A DNA stretch of 51,367 nucleotides from Salegentibacter echinorum (GCF_900129445.1 NZ_FQVT01000019.1:1-51367); one strand, 5' to 3'. Counted from the stretch's first letter, positions 35,894-44,274 are shown. Translations and numbers: made by a program. The notes: generated by a model not told the origin, from the letters alone.

Positions 35894-37027
35894 TTAATCC
35901 TTTAGAAACTCTAAGATTGCACCTGTGATAAAGGCGATTTGCTCTTTATCCAATTCGGTGTGCATCGGCAGGGAAATTACTTCGGTTACCAGTTGATTCG
36001 TCACCGGAAAATCGGCTTCATTGTATCTGGAATCGGCATAAGCTTTTTGATTATGTAAAGGAATGGGATAGTAAATTCCGAAGGGAATTCCTTTTTCCTG
36101 TAAATATTTTGCCAGGGCATCGCGTTTTCCATTCTTAATTTTTAAGGTATATTGATGGAAAACGTGTGTATCTCCCTCCCCTATTATTTCCGGGGTTACA
36201 ATCTCCTGATGATTTTTTAGCGCATTGGTATATTTTTCAGCAGCATTTCTGCGGGCTTTATTATAGGCATCAAGTTTTGGTAACTTAGCTCTTAAAACAG
36301 CCGCCTGTAAACTATCTAACCTGGAATTCACCCCAACCACATCGTGATGGTAGCGCTCATACATGCCGTGATTTACAATCCCCCTAATAGTATGTGCTAA
36401 CTCATCATTATTGGTGAAAATCGCACCACCATCTCCATAACATCCTAAATTCTTAGAAGGAAAAAAAGAAGTTGCACCAATATCTCCAATAGTTCCCGTT
36501 TTTGTTTTTTCCCCAGCTTCGTTAGTATAATTTCCGCCAATGGCCTGGGCATTATCTTCAATTACATAAAGGTTATGCTCTTTGGCTATTTTCATAATCT
36601 CATCCATATTGGCGGTTTGTCCAAATAAATGCACAGGAACGATAGCTTTAGTTTTTGGAGTGATAGCTTTTTTTATGGATTGGGGATCTATATTAAAAGT
36701 GTGAGGCTCTACATCTACCAACACCGGTGTAAGCTGCAAAAGTGCGATCACCTCTACGGTTGCGGCAAAAGTAAAATCGGCGGTAATTACCTCATCCCCG
36801 GGTTTTAAACCTAATCCCATCATCGCAATTTGAAGGGCATCGGTACCGTTGGCACAGGGAATCACGTGTTTTACATCGAGATATTCCTCTAAATCCTGCT
36901 GAAATTGCTTTACCTCTGGACCATTAATAAAAGAAGTGTTTTTTATAACCTCTTCAAAAGAAGTATTCACCTGATTTTTTATATCTTCATATTGCCCTTT
37001 TAGATCCACCATTTGTATCTTTCTCAT
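35894..37027 (-). CDS. DegT/DnrJ/EryC1/StrS sugar aminotransferase
   Basis: A 377-aa PLP enzyme that transaminates keto-sugar nucleotides for cell-surface polysaccharide. Features: CANGTDALQIAMMGLG (cofactor phosphate), DFTFAATVEVIALLQLTPV, the PLP-binding DNAQAIGG and the Schiff-base Lys in FFPSKNLGCYGDGGA. The C-terminus (GIPFGIYYPIPLHNQKAY) is the conserved substrate lid. The start MRKIQMVDLKGQY is typical for the family; MVDLKGQY at residue 6 is an alternative. Its sugar substrate is unknown. It is divergent from waaA, a lipopolysaccharide-core gene. Confidence 0.88.
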   Translation of the reverse strand: MRKIQMVDLKGQYEDIKNQVNTSFEEVIKNTSFINGPEVKQFQQDLEEYLDVKHVIPCANGTDALQIAMMGLGLKPGDEVITADFTFAATVEVIALLQLTPVLVDVEPHTFNIDPQSIKKAITPKTKAIVPVHLFGQTANMDEIMKIAKEHNLYVIEDNAQAIGGNYTNEAGEKTKTGTIGDIGATSFFPSKNLGCYGDGGAIFTNNDELAHTIRGIVNHGMYERYHHDVVGVNSRLDSLQAAVLRAKLPKLDAYNKARRNAAEKYTNALKNHQEIVTPEIIGEGDTHVFHQYTLKIKNGKRDALAKYLQEKGIPFGIYYPIPLHNQKAYADSRYNEADFPVTNQLVTEVISLPMHTELDKEQIAFITGAILEFLKD

Positions 37028-37259
37028 CTGCTTATCATTTTAATCCCATTTTGGGAATTTATCACAGGTGTATAATTACTCCCTGTGTTGCTATATTTTT
37101 GCGTGCTACGAAAATACAAAATCCCTCTTTATTGCTCATCATTTTAAAAGGTTTCAATAAGGTTAAACCAGGGTGTTTAGCAACTTTTACCAGACATTAT
37201 ATCTATCAATAATTTCCCATCGCAGTTAGCGTAAATTCATAATTTTAATTTTAAACTCC

Positions 37260-37267
37260 TATTTTTG
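37260..37267 (+). promoter_or_regulatory. -7 promoter box of waaA
   Basis: TATTTTTG is an exact TAnnTTTG match ending 17 bases before the TTG start codon at 37285, supporting that start. Confidence 0.5.
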
Positions 37268-37284
37268 CTCTATAACAGTATCTC

Positions 37285-38526
37285 TTGAAAGCACTTTATA
37301 ATATAGCAACTAAAATAATAGCTGGGACATTACCCCTGGCTGGAAATTTTAATCATAAATTAAAACTGTTTATCCGTGGAAGAAAGTCAATTTTTAATAC
37401 TTTGGAAAAAAAGATCCAGCCAGCGGCTCAATATTTATGGTTTCACACAGCTTCTTTAGGCGAATTTGAACAGGCACTTCCTATTATTGAAGAAATAAAA
37501 AAGGATTTTCCGGCATACAAGATTCTTATTACATTTTTCTCACCTTCTGGCTATGAGAACAAGAAGAAACATCCGCTTGCCGATATCATTACATATTTAC
37601 CCCTGGACACTACGGCCAACGCTAAAAGATTTCTCGAGCTGGTTAATCCAAAAATGGCTTTCTTTATTAAATATGAAATATGGCCTAATTATTTAGCTGG
37701 ACTAAAAAAGCGCAGTATTAAAACTTTACTTATTTCCGGGGCATTTAGAAAAGATCAAATTTATTTTAAACCCTATGGTTCTTTTATGCGAAACGCGCTA
37801 AGCAGTTTCGATCACTTTTTTGTGCAAAACCAGGAATCTGTACAAATGTTGGAAAAAATCGGGTTCAGCAATGTAAGTTTAAGCGGCGACACCAGGTTTG
37901 ATAGGGTTTCCAGGCAAATCGAGCAAGACAATAAATTGGTTGTTATTGAAGAGTTTCTTCAGCAAAAACCTTGTTTTGTGATGGGTAGTACCTGGCCCGA
38001 AGATGAAGAATTATTCCTGAAGTTCATAAACACCACTGCAGTCAATATCAAATTTATAATAGCTCCACATGAAATAAAAGAGAGCAACCTGAATAAACTT
38101 CAGGAGAAAATTCAGAAAAACACAATCCGGTATTCAAAATTAAAAAATTACAATCCTGAAGACTTTAAGGTGCTCATCATTGACAATATTGGTTTATTAG
38201 GAAGAATTTATAGTTATGCGAGTATTGCCTATGTTGGCGGGGCCGCAGGTAAAACGGGTTTACATAACATCCTGGAACCGGCTACTTTTGGAATTCCAAT
38301 AATTATTGGGGAAAATCATAGCAAATTTCCAGAAGCCATTAGGTTAAAACAACTAGCCGGGCTTTTTTCTGTAAGTAATGCAACAGAGTTCACTGCAATT
38401 TCCAATAAGTTACTGCAAGAGGATGATTTTAGAGAAAAAACAGGAATGATTGCTGGACATTTTATCAATTCAAATGCCGGTGCGACCAAAATAATTATGT
38501 CTTATTTGCATAAAAACCAACTTTAA
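37285..38526 (+). CDS. waaA: 3-deoxy-D-manno-octulosonic acid transferase
   Basis: A 413-aa membrane-associated transferase that adds Kdo to lipid A precursor during lipopolysaccharide synthesis. LWFHTASLGEFEQALPII is the N-terminal block (with the general base Glu in SLGEFE), FFIKYEIWPNYLAGLKKRSI and MGSTWPEDEELFLKF follow, and GGAAGKTGLHNILEPATFG plus IIIGENHSKFPEA are the C-terminal nucleotide-sugar motifs. Translation probably starts at TTG 37285 (L/M-KALYNIATKII), with a promoter box just upstream. The length matches KdtA. It is divergent from the DegT aminotransferase. Confidence 0.88.
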   Translation: MKALYNIATKIIAGTLPLAGNFNHKLKLFIRGRKSIFNTLEKKIQPAAQYLWFHTASLGEFEQALPIIEEIKKDFPAYKILITFFSPSGYENKKKHPLADIITYLPLDTTANAKRFLELVNPKMAFFIKYEIWPNYLAGLKKRSIKTLLISGAFRKDQIYFKPYGSFMRNALSSFDHFFVQNQESVQMLEKIGFSNVSLSGDTRFDRVSRQIEQDNKLVVIEEFLQQKPCFVMGSTWPEDEELFLKFINTTAVNIKFIIAPHEIKESNLNKLQEKIQKNTIRYSKLKNYNPEDFKVLIIDNIGLLGRIYSYASIAYVGGAAGKTGLHNILEPATFGIPIIIGENHSKFPEAIRLKQLAGLFSVSNATEFTAISNKLLQEDDFREKTGMIAGHFINSNAGATKIIMSYLHKNQL

Positions 38527-38615
38527 ATTATGTTTTTTGCTAAAATTTACTAAAAATTTAAAGCAAGAAGATATATTAATTGTAGTTTCGAAATTATAAT
38601 TAAACAAAGCTAATC

Positions 38616-38840
38616 ATGAAAAAAGTAATTCTTTTTGGAGGAATATTGTTTCTAAGCAGTCTTAGCCTGGTATCCTGCCGGGACACGAAGGAAAAGACCG
38701 TTATAAAAGAAGTTGAGACAGAAAAAGAGGAGCCTAAAGAAGAAAGGAAAGGCCTTTTAGAAAGAACCGGTGAAAAAGTTGATAAAAAAGTAAACGAAGA
38801 AATCGATGAAGAAATTGATAAAATTGGTGATGACAATTAA
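38616..38840 (+). CDS. Small lipoprotein, member 1 of a trio
   Basis: A 74-aa protein with a lipoprotein signal: hydrophobic GGILFLSSLSLVSC with the acylated Cys at residue 21, followed by RDT. The mature chain is acidic and lysine-rich, predicted helical (ERTGEKVDKKVNEEIDEEID). The two genes that follow have the same layout (Cys21 then R-D/E), so they look like related small lipoproteins. Function is unknown; surface or inner leaflet location cannot be decided. TAGTTTCG about 30 bases upstream is a one-mismatch -7 box. Confidence 0.7.
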   Translation: MKKVILFGGILFLSSLSLVSCRDTKEKTVIKEVETEKEEPKEERKGLLERTGEKVDKKVNEEIDEEIDKIGDDN

Positions 38841-38908
38841 AATTAAATAAAGAACGAAGCTCATTTTTTCCTAATCTTATTTTATTTTAAGAAAATTTTA
38901 GCAGTAAT

Positions 38909-38942
38909 TTTGTTAAAATCTATATCCACATCTCTAATTTTG
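38909..38942 (+). promoter_or_regulatory. Promoter of lipoprotein genes 2 and 3
   Basis: The -7 box TAATTTTG (38935-38942) matches TAnnTTTG exactly, with TTTG at 38909-38912, 22 bases upstream. A second TAATTTTG is at 38905-38912, 30 bases away. The next start codon is 31 bases downstream. Confidence 0.55.
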
Positions 38943-38973
38943 CTACTTTAGAAACACTAAAAACAACGAAATT

Positions 38974-39261
38974 ATGAAAAAATCTATATTAATGTTAGCT
39001 GTATTTCTTAGTTTTAGTACAGCGCTTATTTCCTGCCGTGACACCAATAAGATGGAAACCCAGGGAGATCGTATGGAGAATGAAGCTACAGAAGCCGGTA
39101 ATGATATTGAAAAAGCAGCCGATGATACCGGTGATGCTATAGAACAGGCCGCAGATGACACTGGGGATGCTATAGAAAAAGCAGCCGATGATACCGGCGA
39201 CGCAATTGATAAAGCTGCCAATGATGTAGAAGACGAAGTACAGGGCAATGATGACTATTAA
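38974..39261 (+). CDS. Small lipoprotein with 11-residue repeats, member 2
   Basis: A 95-aa lipoprotein (signal MKKSILMLAVFLSF..., lipid-modified Cys21, then RDT). Residues about 46-89 are four copies of an 11-residue unit, EKAADDTGDAI, EQAADDTGDAI, EKAADDTGDAI and a degenerate last copy; the DNA repeats are exactly 33 bases (39109-39141, 39142-39174, 39175-39207). The pattern gives an acidic amphipathic helix with 11-residue periodicity as in LEA/apolipoprotein-like proteins. It could protect membrane or proteins under stress, or form a hendecad bundle; this is inference. It is probably co-transcribed with the 50-aa gene 36 bases downstream. Confidence 0.75.
   Translation: MKKSILMLAVFLSFSTALISCRDTNKMETQGDRMENEATEAGNDIEKAADDTGDAIEQAADDTGDAIEKAADDTGDAIDKAANDVEDEVQGNDDY
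39109..39240 (+). repeat. Four tandem 33-base coding repeats
   Basis: Three nearly identical 33-base units and one degenerate unit encode the 11-residue repeats of the lipoprotein above. Differences between copies are mostly synonymous third-base changes, suggesting selection on protein sequence. Confidence 0.75.
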
Positions 39262-39297
39262 TAAACTAAGTAACCAATAAATTAAATCTTATATATT

Positions 39298-39450
39298 ATG
39301 AAGAAAGTAATTTTAATTCTCGCATTAACTTTTAGTACTGCGGCGGTTTTTACTTCCTGCAGAGAAAAATCTGGAGTTGAAAAAGCTGCAGATAGCGTAG
39401 AAGATGCTGCCGACGATGTAGGCGATGCTGCTGAAGACGTGGTAGATTAA
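39298..39450 (+). CDS. 50-aa lipoprotein, member 3 of the trio
   Basis: A short gene (51 codons with stop). It encodes a lipoprotein signal (MKKVILILALTFSTAAVFTS, then the acylated Cys21 and RE) and a 29-residue acidic tail made of Glu-Asp-Ala steps: EKAADSVEDAADDVGDAAED. The tail repeats the AAD/GDA pattern of member 2. Start and stop are clear (ATG 39298, TAA 39450). A strong terminator follows. Function is unknown; the similarity to members 1 and 2 supports its reality. Confidence 0.7.
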   Translation: MKKVILILALTFSTAAVFTSCREKSGVEKAADSVEDAADDVGDAAEDVVD

Positions 39451-39481
39451 TAATAAATTAATCGTTTAACGATTAAAAACT

Positions 39482-39519
39482 AAAAATCCTTTTTGATTAA
39501 GTTCAAAAAGGATTTTTTT
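39482..39519 (+). terminator. Rho-independent terminator of the lipoprotein genes
   Basis: A 15-bp stem: 39482-39496 pairs with 39503-39517 (AAATCCTTTTTGA / TCAAAAAGGATTT at the core), followed by T residues. It also lies downstream of the S24 repressor's stop on the minus strand. Confidence 0.85.
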
Positions 39520-39566
39520 GTTATAGCAATTAGCCAAAAACATGTAAAGCTCTCTCCTAATCTGGA

Positions 39567-40340
39567 TTACGCCTGCTTTTTAAATGATTTTAATTCTCGT
39601 TTAAGTTCTTCCATAGAGTGTTTTAACTCTCTGAAAAGTCCACTTTCTGATGGATTATCAAGATTAAAAGTCAATTTTGAATTCACCTGCCACAATTCCT
39701 GAATTTCGGTAATATTTACTTCTATAGGCAAATATTCTTCGTTTAGCGAGATTAACAGCACCTTAGAAGAGTCTGGCAATTTTTGTAGCTTTTTCACCAA
39801 TACCGAATCCTGAAGCACCACTACATAAATTTTATTATTACTCGCCTGGTCCAGATCTGGCACCGCTTTGGCGAGCACCCATTCGTTGGGATAATAGTTG
39901 GGCAACATACTATCTCCTTCAATTTGAAATCCGCGATATGTCGCGTTTCTAAACTCTGGCAAAGGAATATCAAAAGCCGGTAATTGTTGATACCACTCCA
40001 CATCCTGAACGTTATGGGGATAACCCGCCGCGGCTTTTTGATTTACCATCACCATATTTTCATTATCGGAAGAATTTACGGTGACTACCTTGGGACTTAC
40101 ATCACCTTTGCTTAGTTGCAAATACTTCTGGCCACTTTCGCCAAACAACCACAAAGGATTGACCCCAAACCTGCTCAAAAGCTCGGCTACAACTTTACCC
40201 GAAAGCCTTGTTCTACCGCGTTCAATATCTGCTGTAGAATTTTTAATATTTAAAACTTTGGCGAATTCTGCCTGGGTAAAATTATTCTCTTCCCTTATTT
40301 CTTTAAAATGTTTAATTTCAATAGTTGGTGGTTGCCCCAT
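39567..40340 (-). CDS. S24-family self-cleaving repressor (LexA/CI type)
   Basis: A 257-aa regulator. Residues about 8-65 are a Cro/CI-type helix-turn-helix (NNFTQAEFAKVLNIKNSTAD). Residues about 100-220 are an S24 peptidase: the cleavage site is Ala105-Gly106 (KAAAGYP), with the catalytic Ser144 (EGDSMLP) and Lys183 (LVKKL). The last 30 residues are a charged helix (RELKHSMEELKRELKSF). All catalytic residues are present, so it should autocleave like LexA. Many Flavobacteriia lack LexA, so it may govern a damage or prophage-like response. Its own promoter carries twin dyads (40355-40395), suggesting autorepression. No phage genes are near. Confidence 0.85.
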   Translation of the reverse strand: MGQPPTIEIKHFKEIREENNFTQAEFAKVLNIKNSTADIERGRTRLSGKVVAELLSRFGVNPLWLFGESGQKYLQLSKGDVSPKVVTVNSSDNENMVMVNQKAAAGYPHNVQDVEWYQQLPAFDIPLPEFRNATYRGFQIEGDSMLPNYYPNEWVLAKAVPDLDQASNNKIYVVVLQDSVLVKKLQKLPDSSKVLLISLNEEYLPIEVNITEIQELWQVNSKLTFNLDNPSESGLFRELKHSMEELKRELKSFKKQA

Positions 40341-40354
40341 AGTACAGGTTTTTA

Positions 40355-40395
40355 GGATTTTATCCGAATAAATTCAAAGTTATTGGATTATATCC
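40355..40395 (-). promoter_or_regulatory. Twin operators overlapping the S24 repressor promoter
   Basis: Two dyads of the form GGAT-N3-ATCC, at 40355-40365 and 40385-40395, lie exactly 30 bases apart. Between them the minus strand has the -7 box TAACTTTG (40382-40375), 20 bases from a TTG at 40405-40403. A repressor on the dyads would cover both the promoter spacer and the start site, and 30 bases is about three helical turns, allowing cooperative binding. The dyads are inferred to be the S24 protein's operators. Confidence 0.6.
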
Positions 40396-40402
40396 ATATA
40401 TA

Positions 40403-40405
40403 CAA
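40403..40405 (-). promoter_or_regulatory. TTG element of the S24 promoter
   Basis: On the minus strand, TTG with a 20-base spacer to TAACTTTG gives a textbook Bacteroidota promoter, the best matched one in the window. Confidence 0.5.
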
Positions 40406-40626
40406 GTTAATTGAACAGACATCTTGAATCAATATTATCATTAAAGAACCAGGATCGCTTCGCTTCAAGAATAAAGAAAAAAGACTACACTATAGCTATT
40501 TAATTATACTGCATTTTTTTAAAATTAAACTCACGGGGAGCAAAGCCACGAGTTTTAAATAGATTTTTTAGAATCAACAACCTCGACCTAAGGATACGAG
40601 GTATGCTTCCCAAAAAAGTTCTTTAT

Positions 40627-40677
40627 TTCAAGCCAGGTTCCAGGGAAATTAAACCCCTGGCTATCGTCCCCGCGATT
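40627..40677. repeat. Dispersed intergenic repeat, copy B
   Basis: CCAGGGAAATTAAACCCCTGG followed by CTATCGTCCCC, related to copy A at 25511-25560 (shared AATTAAA, CCCTG and CTATCGT). Confidence 0.4.
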
Positions 40678-40798
40678 AAAGGCAAACTTTGAAGAGTTTA
40701 GACTTTGCTATAATGGAGAACTCGCTAATGAGCTCCAATTTTCATTGGAAATCTTTAGCTAAAAAAAAATTAATACCTTGGATGAAAATTAACCCCCA

Positions 40799-41473
40799 AT
40801 GAAATTCAAGCTATTCTTCTTGTTGTTACTCCTTGCCTTTGGTATTACAGCACAGGAACAAGTCATGCCCAGGGACTTTGTTTATGTAAAAGAAGTAATT
40901 CCCGATATTGTCCTGGAAATACGTTATGCAGGGGAAAACAATTTTACAGGAAAACCCGTAAATGGGTATAATAAACCGGTTGCAATCTTAAACAAACCCA
41001 CCGCAAAAGCCCTGGCAGCAGTACAGGAGGATTTAATGGAAGAAGGTTACTGCCTTAAAATCTTTGATGCCTATCGCCCGCAACGCGCAGTGAATAGTTT
41101 TATAGCCTGGTCCCGGGAACCCGGCGATACCATAGCGAAACAGGACTTTTATCCTAATTTACAAAAGAAGAACCTCTTTAATCTTGGTTATATCGCAACC
41201 AAATCTGGTCATTCTCGCGGCAGTACTGTAGATCTCACTATTATAGACGCTCACACCCATAAAGAAATGGATATGGGCGGTACTTATGATTTCTTCGGAA
41301 AAATCTCTCATCATAATACCGAAGACATTAGCAAAAAGCAGAAAGCAAATCGGGCCTTTTTAAAAAGATTAATGATGAAAAACGGGTTTAGACCTTATGC
41401 TGAAGAATGGTGGCATTATACATTAAGAAACGAGCCTTATCCTAATAGTTATTTTGATTTTCCGGTGGAGTAA
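40799..41473 (+). CDS. D-alanyl-D-alanine dipeptidase (VanX family, M15D)
   Basis: A 224-aa zinc peptidase with a signal peptide (residues 1-19), so probably periplasmic. It cleaves D-Ala-D-Ala dipeptide. Zinc-site motifs are visible: SGHSRGSTVDLTIID (His and Asp ligands) and EEWWHYTL (catalytic Glu and His). VYVKEVIPDIVLEIRYAGENN and FDAYRPQRAVNSF are usual VanX/DdpX blocks. In organisms without vancomycin resistance clusters it likely recycles cell-wall dipeptides. There are no van-type neighbours, so resistance is not indicated. Confidence 0.88.
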   Translation: MKFKLFFLLLLLAFGITAQEQVMPRDFVYVKEVIPDIVLEIRYAGENNFTGKPVNGYNKPVAILNKPTAKALAAVQEDLMEEGYCLKIFDAYRPQRAVNSFIAWSREPGDTIAKQDFYPNLQKKNLFNLGYIATKSGHSRGSTVDLTIIDAHTHKEMDMGGTYDFFGKISHHNTEDISKKQKANRAFLKRLMMKNGFRPYAEEWWHYTLRNEPYPNSYFDFPVE

Positions 41474-41532
41474 GTTTTTCAAAAAAACAAATTTTTTTCT
41501 GCACATTATACCCCATACTTTTATTTTGAAAA

Positions 41533-41575
41533 TGAGCTGTCATTCCTAAAGGAGCACTCGGAAGAGGAATCTTTT
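41533..41575 (-). repeat. Dispersed ~44-base repeat, copy 1
   Basis: Read on the minus strand it begins AAAAGATTCCTCT, continues CGAGTGCTCC and ends GGAATGACAGCTCA. Copy 2 on the plus strand at 47900-47943 differs at few positions and by one indel. Confidence 0.7.
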
Positions 41576-41644
41576 TTATTATATCAAGGATTCTGAAGTA
41601 ATTCTTAGAGTAGTTTTAGCGGCGAAATTTCAAATTAAATAATC

Positions 41645-41690
41645 AAAAAAGCCACGAACCCACCAATAACAATAGTGATAAGTTCGTGGC
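41645..41690 (-). terminator. Terminator of the zinc metalloprotease gene
   Basis: GCCACGAAC (41651-41659) and GTTCGTGGC (41682-41690) form a perfect 9-bp stem; the minus strand then has a T-run, 41 bases past the protease stop. Confidence 0.8.
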
Positions 41691-41730
41691 AAATTTTCTT
41701 TAAAATTAACCCGCATTCAGAGCACAAAAA

Positions 41731-44187
41731 CTACGCATCTACATCCAGGCCGGCATCAATACGGGCGATAAGATCGTTCCAGTGATAACGCGTAAGCGCA
41801 TCATTTGTGTTGGATTTTCTGCGGTTTAACTCGCGTTTTAAAGTTTGCATTTCCCCGCGCATTAACGGCATAATATCAGATTTCAGTAATTCATCATCAC
41901 TATTATCCTGTCTTAACTGCTTTAGGTAGGACGATGCAATATCCACATAAGAACGTTGCAGGTTTCGGCGGTAAGCATCTACTTTTCTATTCCTATACAA
42001 TTCACTGAATATTCCCCTTCTAAGCTCGCTCAACATATTTACAGCAGTATAGGCTTTTTTGCCATTGGCTTCTTCATTAGCTATTAATCGCTTTAAACGA
42101 TCTTTATTCAGCAAGCTCTTTAAAGCTCGGGTTTGCAACCCCTGAACTCTTTCTATGGCTCCGGAAGCTTCAATTCTATTTAAAATCCCCTGGTCTAAAA
42201 GCCATTCTGGAGTTGTAAAAGCTTCAGAAATTAAAAAATCCATGGCTTCTTTCTGTTTCTCTTTAGGGACATTTTCGTAAACAACACCGTCCTGATTTGA
42301 AGTCTTTTTAGTTTCATATACTCCACCAATATTTGCTACTACGTGCGAAACATAACCACGCCACATATAGGTGAGTTCGCGATAAACTTCTTCTAAATCG
42401 TCATAGGCATAACCGTCCTTTGAAGTCCATTTCACTAAATTTGGTACTACTCTTTTTAGATTTGCGAGACCATATTCGCTGGCTTTCACCTGGTCATCGC
42501 CCAGGCTTTCCCTTTGCGACTGGGGATCTACTCCACCATAACCACTACCAAATTCAAACCAGGGATTTCCTGCTTTTGCTAAAATCCATTTATCTAAAGT
42601 GTCTTTTTCTGCCCTTGGCGATTTGGCTTCTGGTAAATAACGATAGCCCCAATTTATTGCATATAGATCATAAGGCCCCATCATCCTAATATAACGCACC
42701 CCTTCGTCACCCGGTTGCGCAACATAATTTACCCGGGCATAATCCATAATGGAAGGTGTCAAACCATATTTTTGCGTAAAACTTGCAGAGCGCAAAGAGT
42801 CGGTAGGATATGCCGAACTGGCTTTCATATTATGCGGAAGTCCCAGCGCATGCCCTACCTCGTGCGCGATTACCATACGCATCATTTCTCCAATTTCTTC
42901 TTCGGGAGTGTTTAAAGTTCTTGCTGCTTCGGTTTGAGCACCCGCTTCTATCATAAACCTATTTCTATAGGAACGCAAATGATTGTGGTACCATATAATA
43001 TCGCTTTCAATAATTTCCCCCGTGCGCGGATCTGAAACCGATGGTCCCGTAGCATTCCTGGTGGTACTCGCCACATAACGCACTACGGAATACCGAACAT
43101 CTTCTGGACTAAACGCCGGGTCTTCTTCTTTGCTTGGCGGATCTTTGGCAATTACCGCATTTTTAAATCCGGCTTTTTCAAAAGCAACATTCCAGTCTTC
43201 GATTCCCTTTTTAAAATAAGGTCGCCACTTTTTGGGCGTTGCAGGATCAAGGTAATAAACAATAGGTTTTTCGGGCTCTACCAACTCACCACGTTTGTAA
43301 GCTTCAATATCTTTTGGCACCAATTTCCAACGTCTAATAATCTCATAATCATCAGATTTCAATTCTTCTGAATTATAGTCATATTTATCTATGGTAAACC
43401 AACCCACCCTGGGATCGGCAATTCGCGGTTGCATTTTTTCTTCGGGGAGCAATACCATAGACTGGTTCATCATCATAGAAATTGTACCGGCCTGATTGCG
43501 TTGTGGCGGTTCCTGGGCTTCATAAGTCATCACATGCTTAACCTCTATATTTTTGGGATAGGCATGCGCAGATTCTATATAAGACCTACTTTTATCCAGT
43601 TTTTTCACCTTGTAGCGCTTGCGCAATCCAGCCGGAAGCCCATCTATGGCCTGCACTTCATTTTCAAACAGATCATTAACCTCTATAACCACACTGGTAG
43701 AGTCGTTGTTAAAAGCTTTAATCTTTGAACTATAAAGTATCGGAAAGTAATTATTGGCCCGCACCGATTTGTAGATTGGTGATTCTTCGTCGCTTTCATT
43801 TTCAAAACTAATCACCTTTACATCAATATTATCTTTGCGACGCGTCCAGCGTACCACTTGTTCATTTACTTTAGAACCGGCGTTTACATACCCACCGCCA
43901 TAACCATCTGGCACTTGAGCAATTCGGCTTACCAGCAACATATCCTTATCCAATAAATCTAACGGAATTTCAAAATAAAGCTTACTGTCAACAAAATGAG
44001 TGGTAAACAGTCCTTCATCTGAAGTAGCATCAGCCGTAATAACTTTGTTGTAATCTTTAAAATCACTTTTCGACTTTTTAGAAGTGTTTTCTGCGGAAAT
44101 TTGTTTTCCGTCAAATACAGATTTTTTACTACCGCAACCGGCAGCAAGAAGGGCAACCAAACCCAAAACAGGTAATTTTCTAACCAT
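41731..44187 (-). CDS. Lipoprotein zinc-dependent metalloprotease (DUF5117 type)
   Basis: About 818 aa when started at ATG 44187. The signal MVRKLPVLGLVALLAAGCGS is a lipoprotein signal (lipobox LAAGC); a frame from 44217 would only add ten residues before it. The zinc site HEVGHALGLPHN is in the metzincin-type HExxHxxGxxH form. Blocks such as RVGWFTIDKYDYN and YYLDPATPKKWRPYFKKGIE match the DUF5117/DUF5118 and zinc-dependent metalloprotease arrangement seen in Bacteroidota. It is likely cell-surface or periplasmic; its substrate is unknown. A terminator closes the gene. Confidence 0.85.
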   Translation of the reverse strand: MVRKLPVLGLVALLAAGCGSKKSVFDGKQISAENTSKKSKSDFKDYNKVITADATSDEGLFTTHFVDSKLYFEIPLDLLDKDMLLVSRIAQVPDGYGGGYVNAGSKVNEQVVRWTRRKDNIDVKVISFENESDEESPIYKSVRANNYFPILYSSKIKAFNNDSTSVVIEVNDLFENEVQAIDGLPAGLRKRYKVKKLDKSRSYIESAHAYPKNIEVKHVMTYEAQEPPQRNQAGTISMMMNQSMVLLPEEKMQPRIADPRVGWFTIDKYDYNSEELKSDDYEIIRRWKLVPKDIEAYKRGELVEPEKPIVYYLDPATPKKWRPYFKKGIEDWNVAFEKAGFKNAVIAKDPPSKEEDPAFSPEDVRYSVVRYVASTTRNATGPSVSDPRTGEIIESDIIWYHNHLRSYRNRFMIEAGAQTEAARTLNTPEEEIGEMMRMVIAHEVGHALGLPHNMKASSAYPTDSLRSASFTQKYGLTPSIMDYARVNYVAQPGDEGVRYIRMMGPYDLYAINWGYRYLPEAKSPRAEKDTLDKWILAKAGNPWFEFGSGYGGVDPQSQRESLGDDQVKASEYGLANLKRVVPNLVKWTSKDGYAYDDLEEVYRELTYMWRGYVSHVVANIGGVYETKKTSNQDGVVYENVPKEKQKEAMDFLISEAFTTPEWLLDQGILNRIEASGAIERVQGLQTRALKSLLNKDRLKRLIANEEANGKKAYTAVNMLSELRRGIFSELYRNRKVDAYRRNLQRSYVDIASSYLKQLRQDNSDDELLKSDIMPLMRGEMQTLKRELNRRKSNTNDALTRYHWNDLIARIDAGLDVDA

Positions 44188-44274
44188 AAACTTAAATTTT
44201 GCCCTGAAGATAAGCAAATCCTGTAAAAACTATCAGAATCCCTGAAGATTTTAAATTAAGATAACAGAAATAGA

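Larger units (their letters stand above)
40341..40798. other. Intergenic region repressor/dipeptidase
   Basis: It contains the S24 promoter and operators (40355-40405), a repeat related to one at 25511, and hairpins such as ACCTCG/CGAGGT (about 40588-40610). Remainder AT-rich; no gene is visible. Confidence 0.5.

Noticed and set aside
40799-41473. Vancomycin-resistance function for the VanX-like enzyme
   Set aside because: No VanA/VanH or VanRS-type neighbours; cell-wall dipeptide recycling is simpler.
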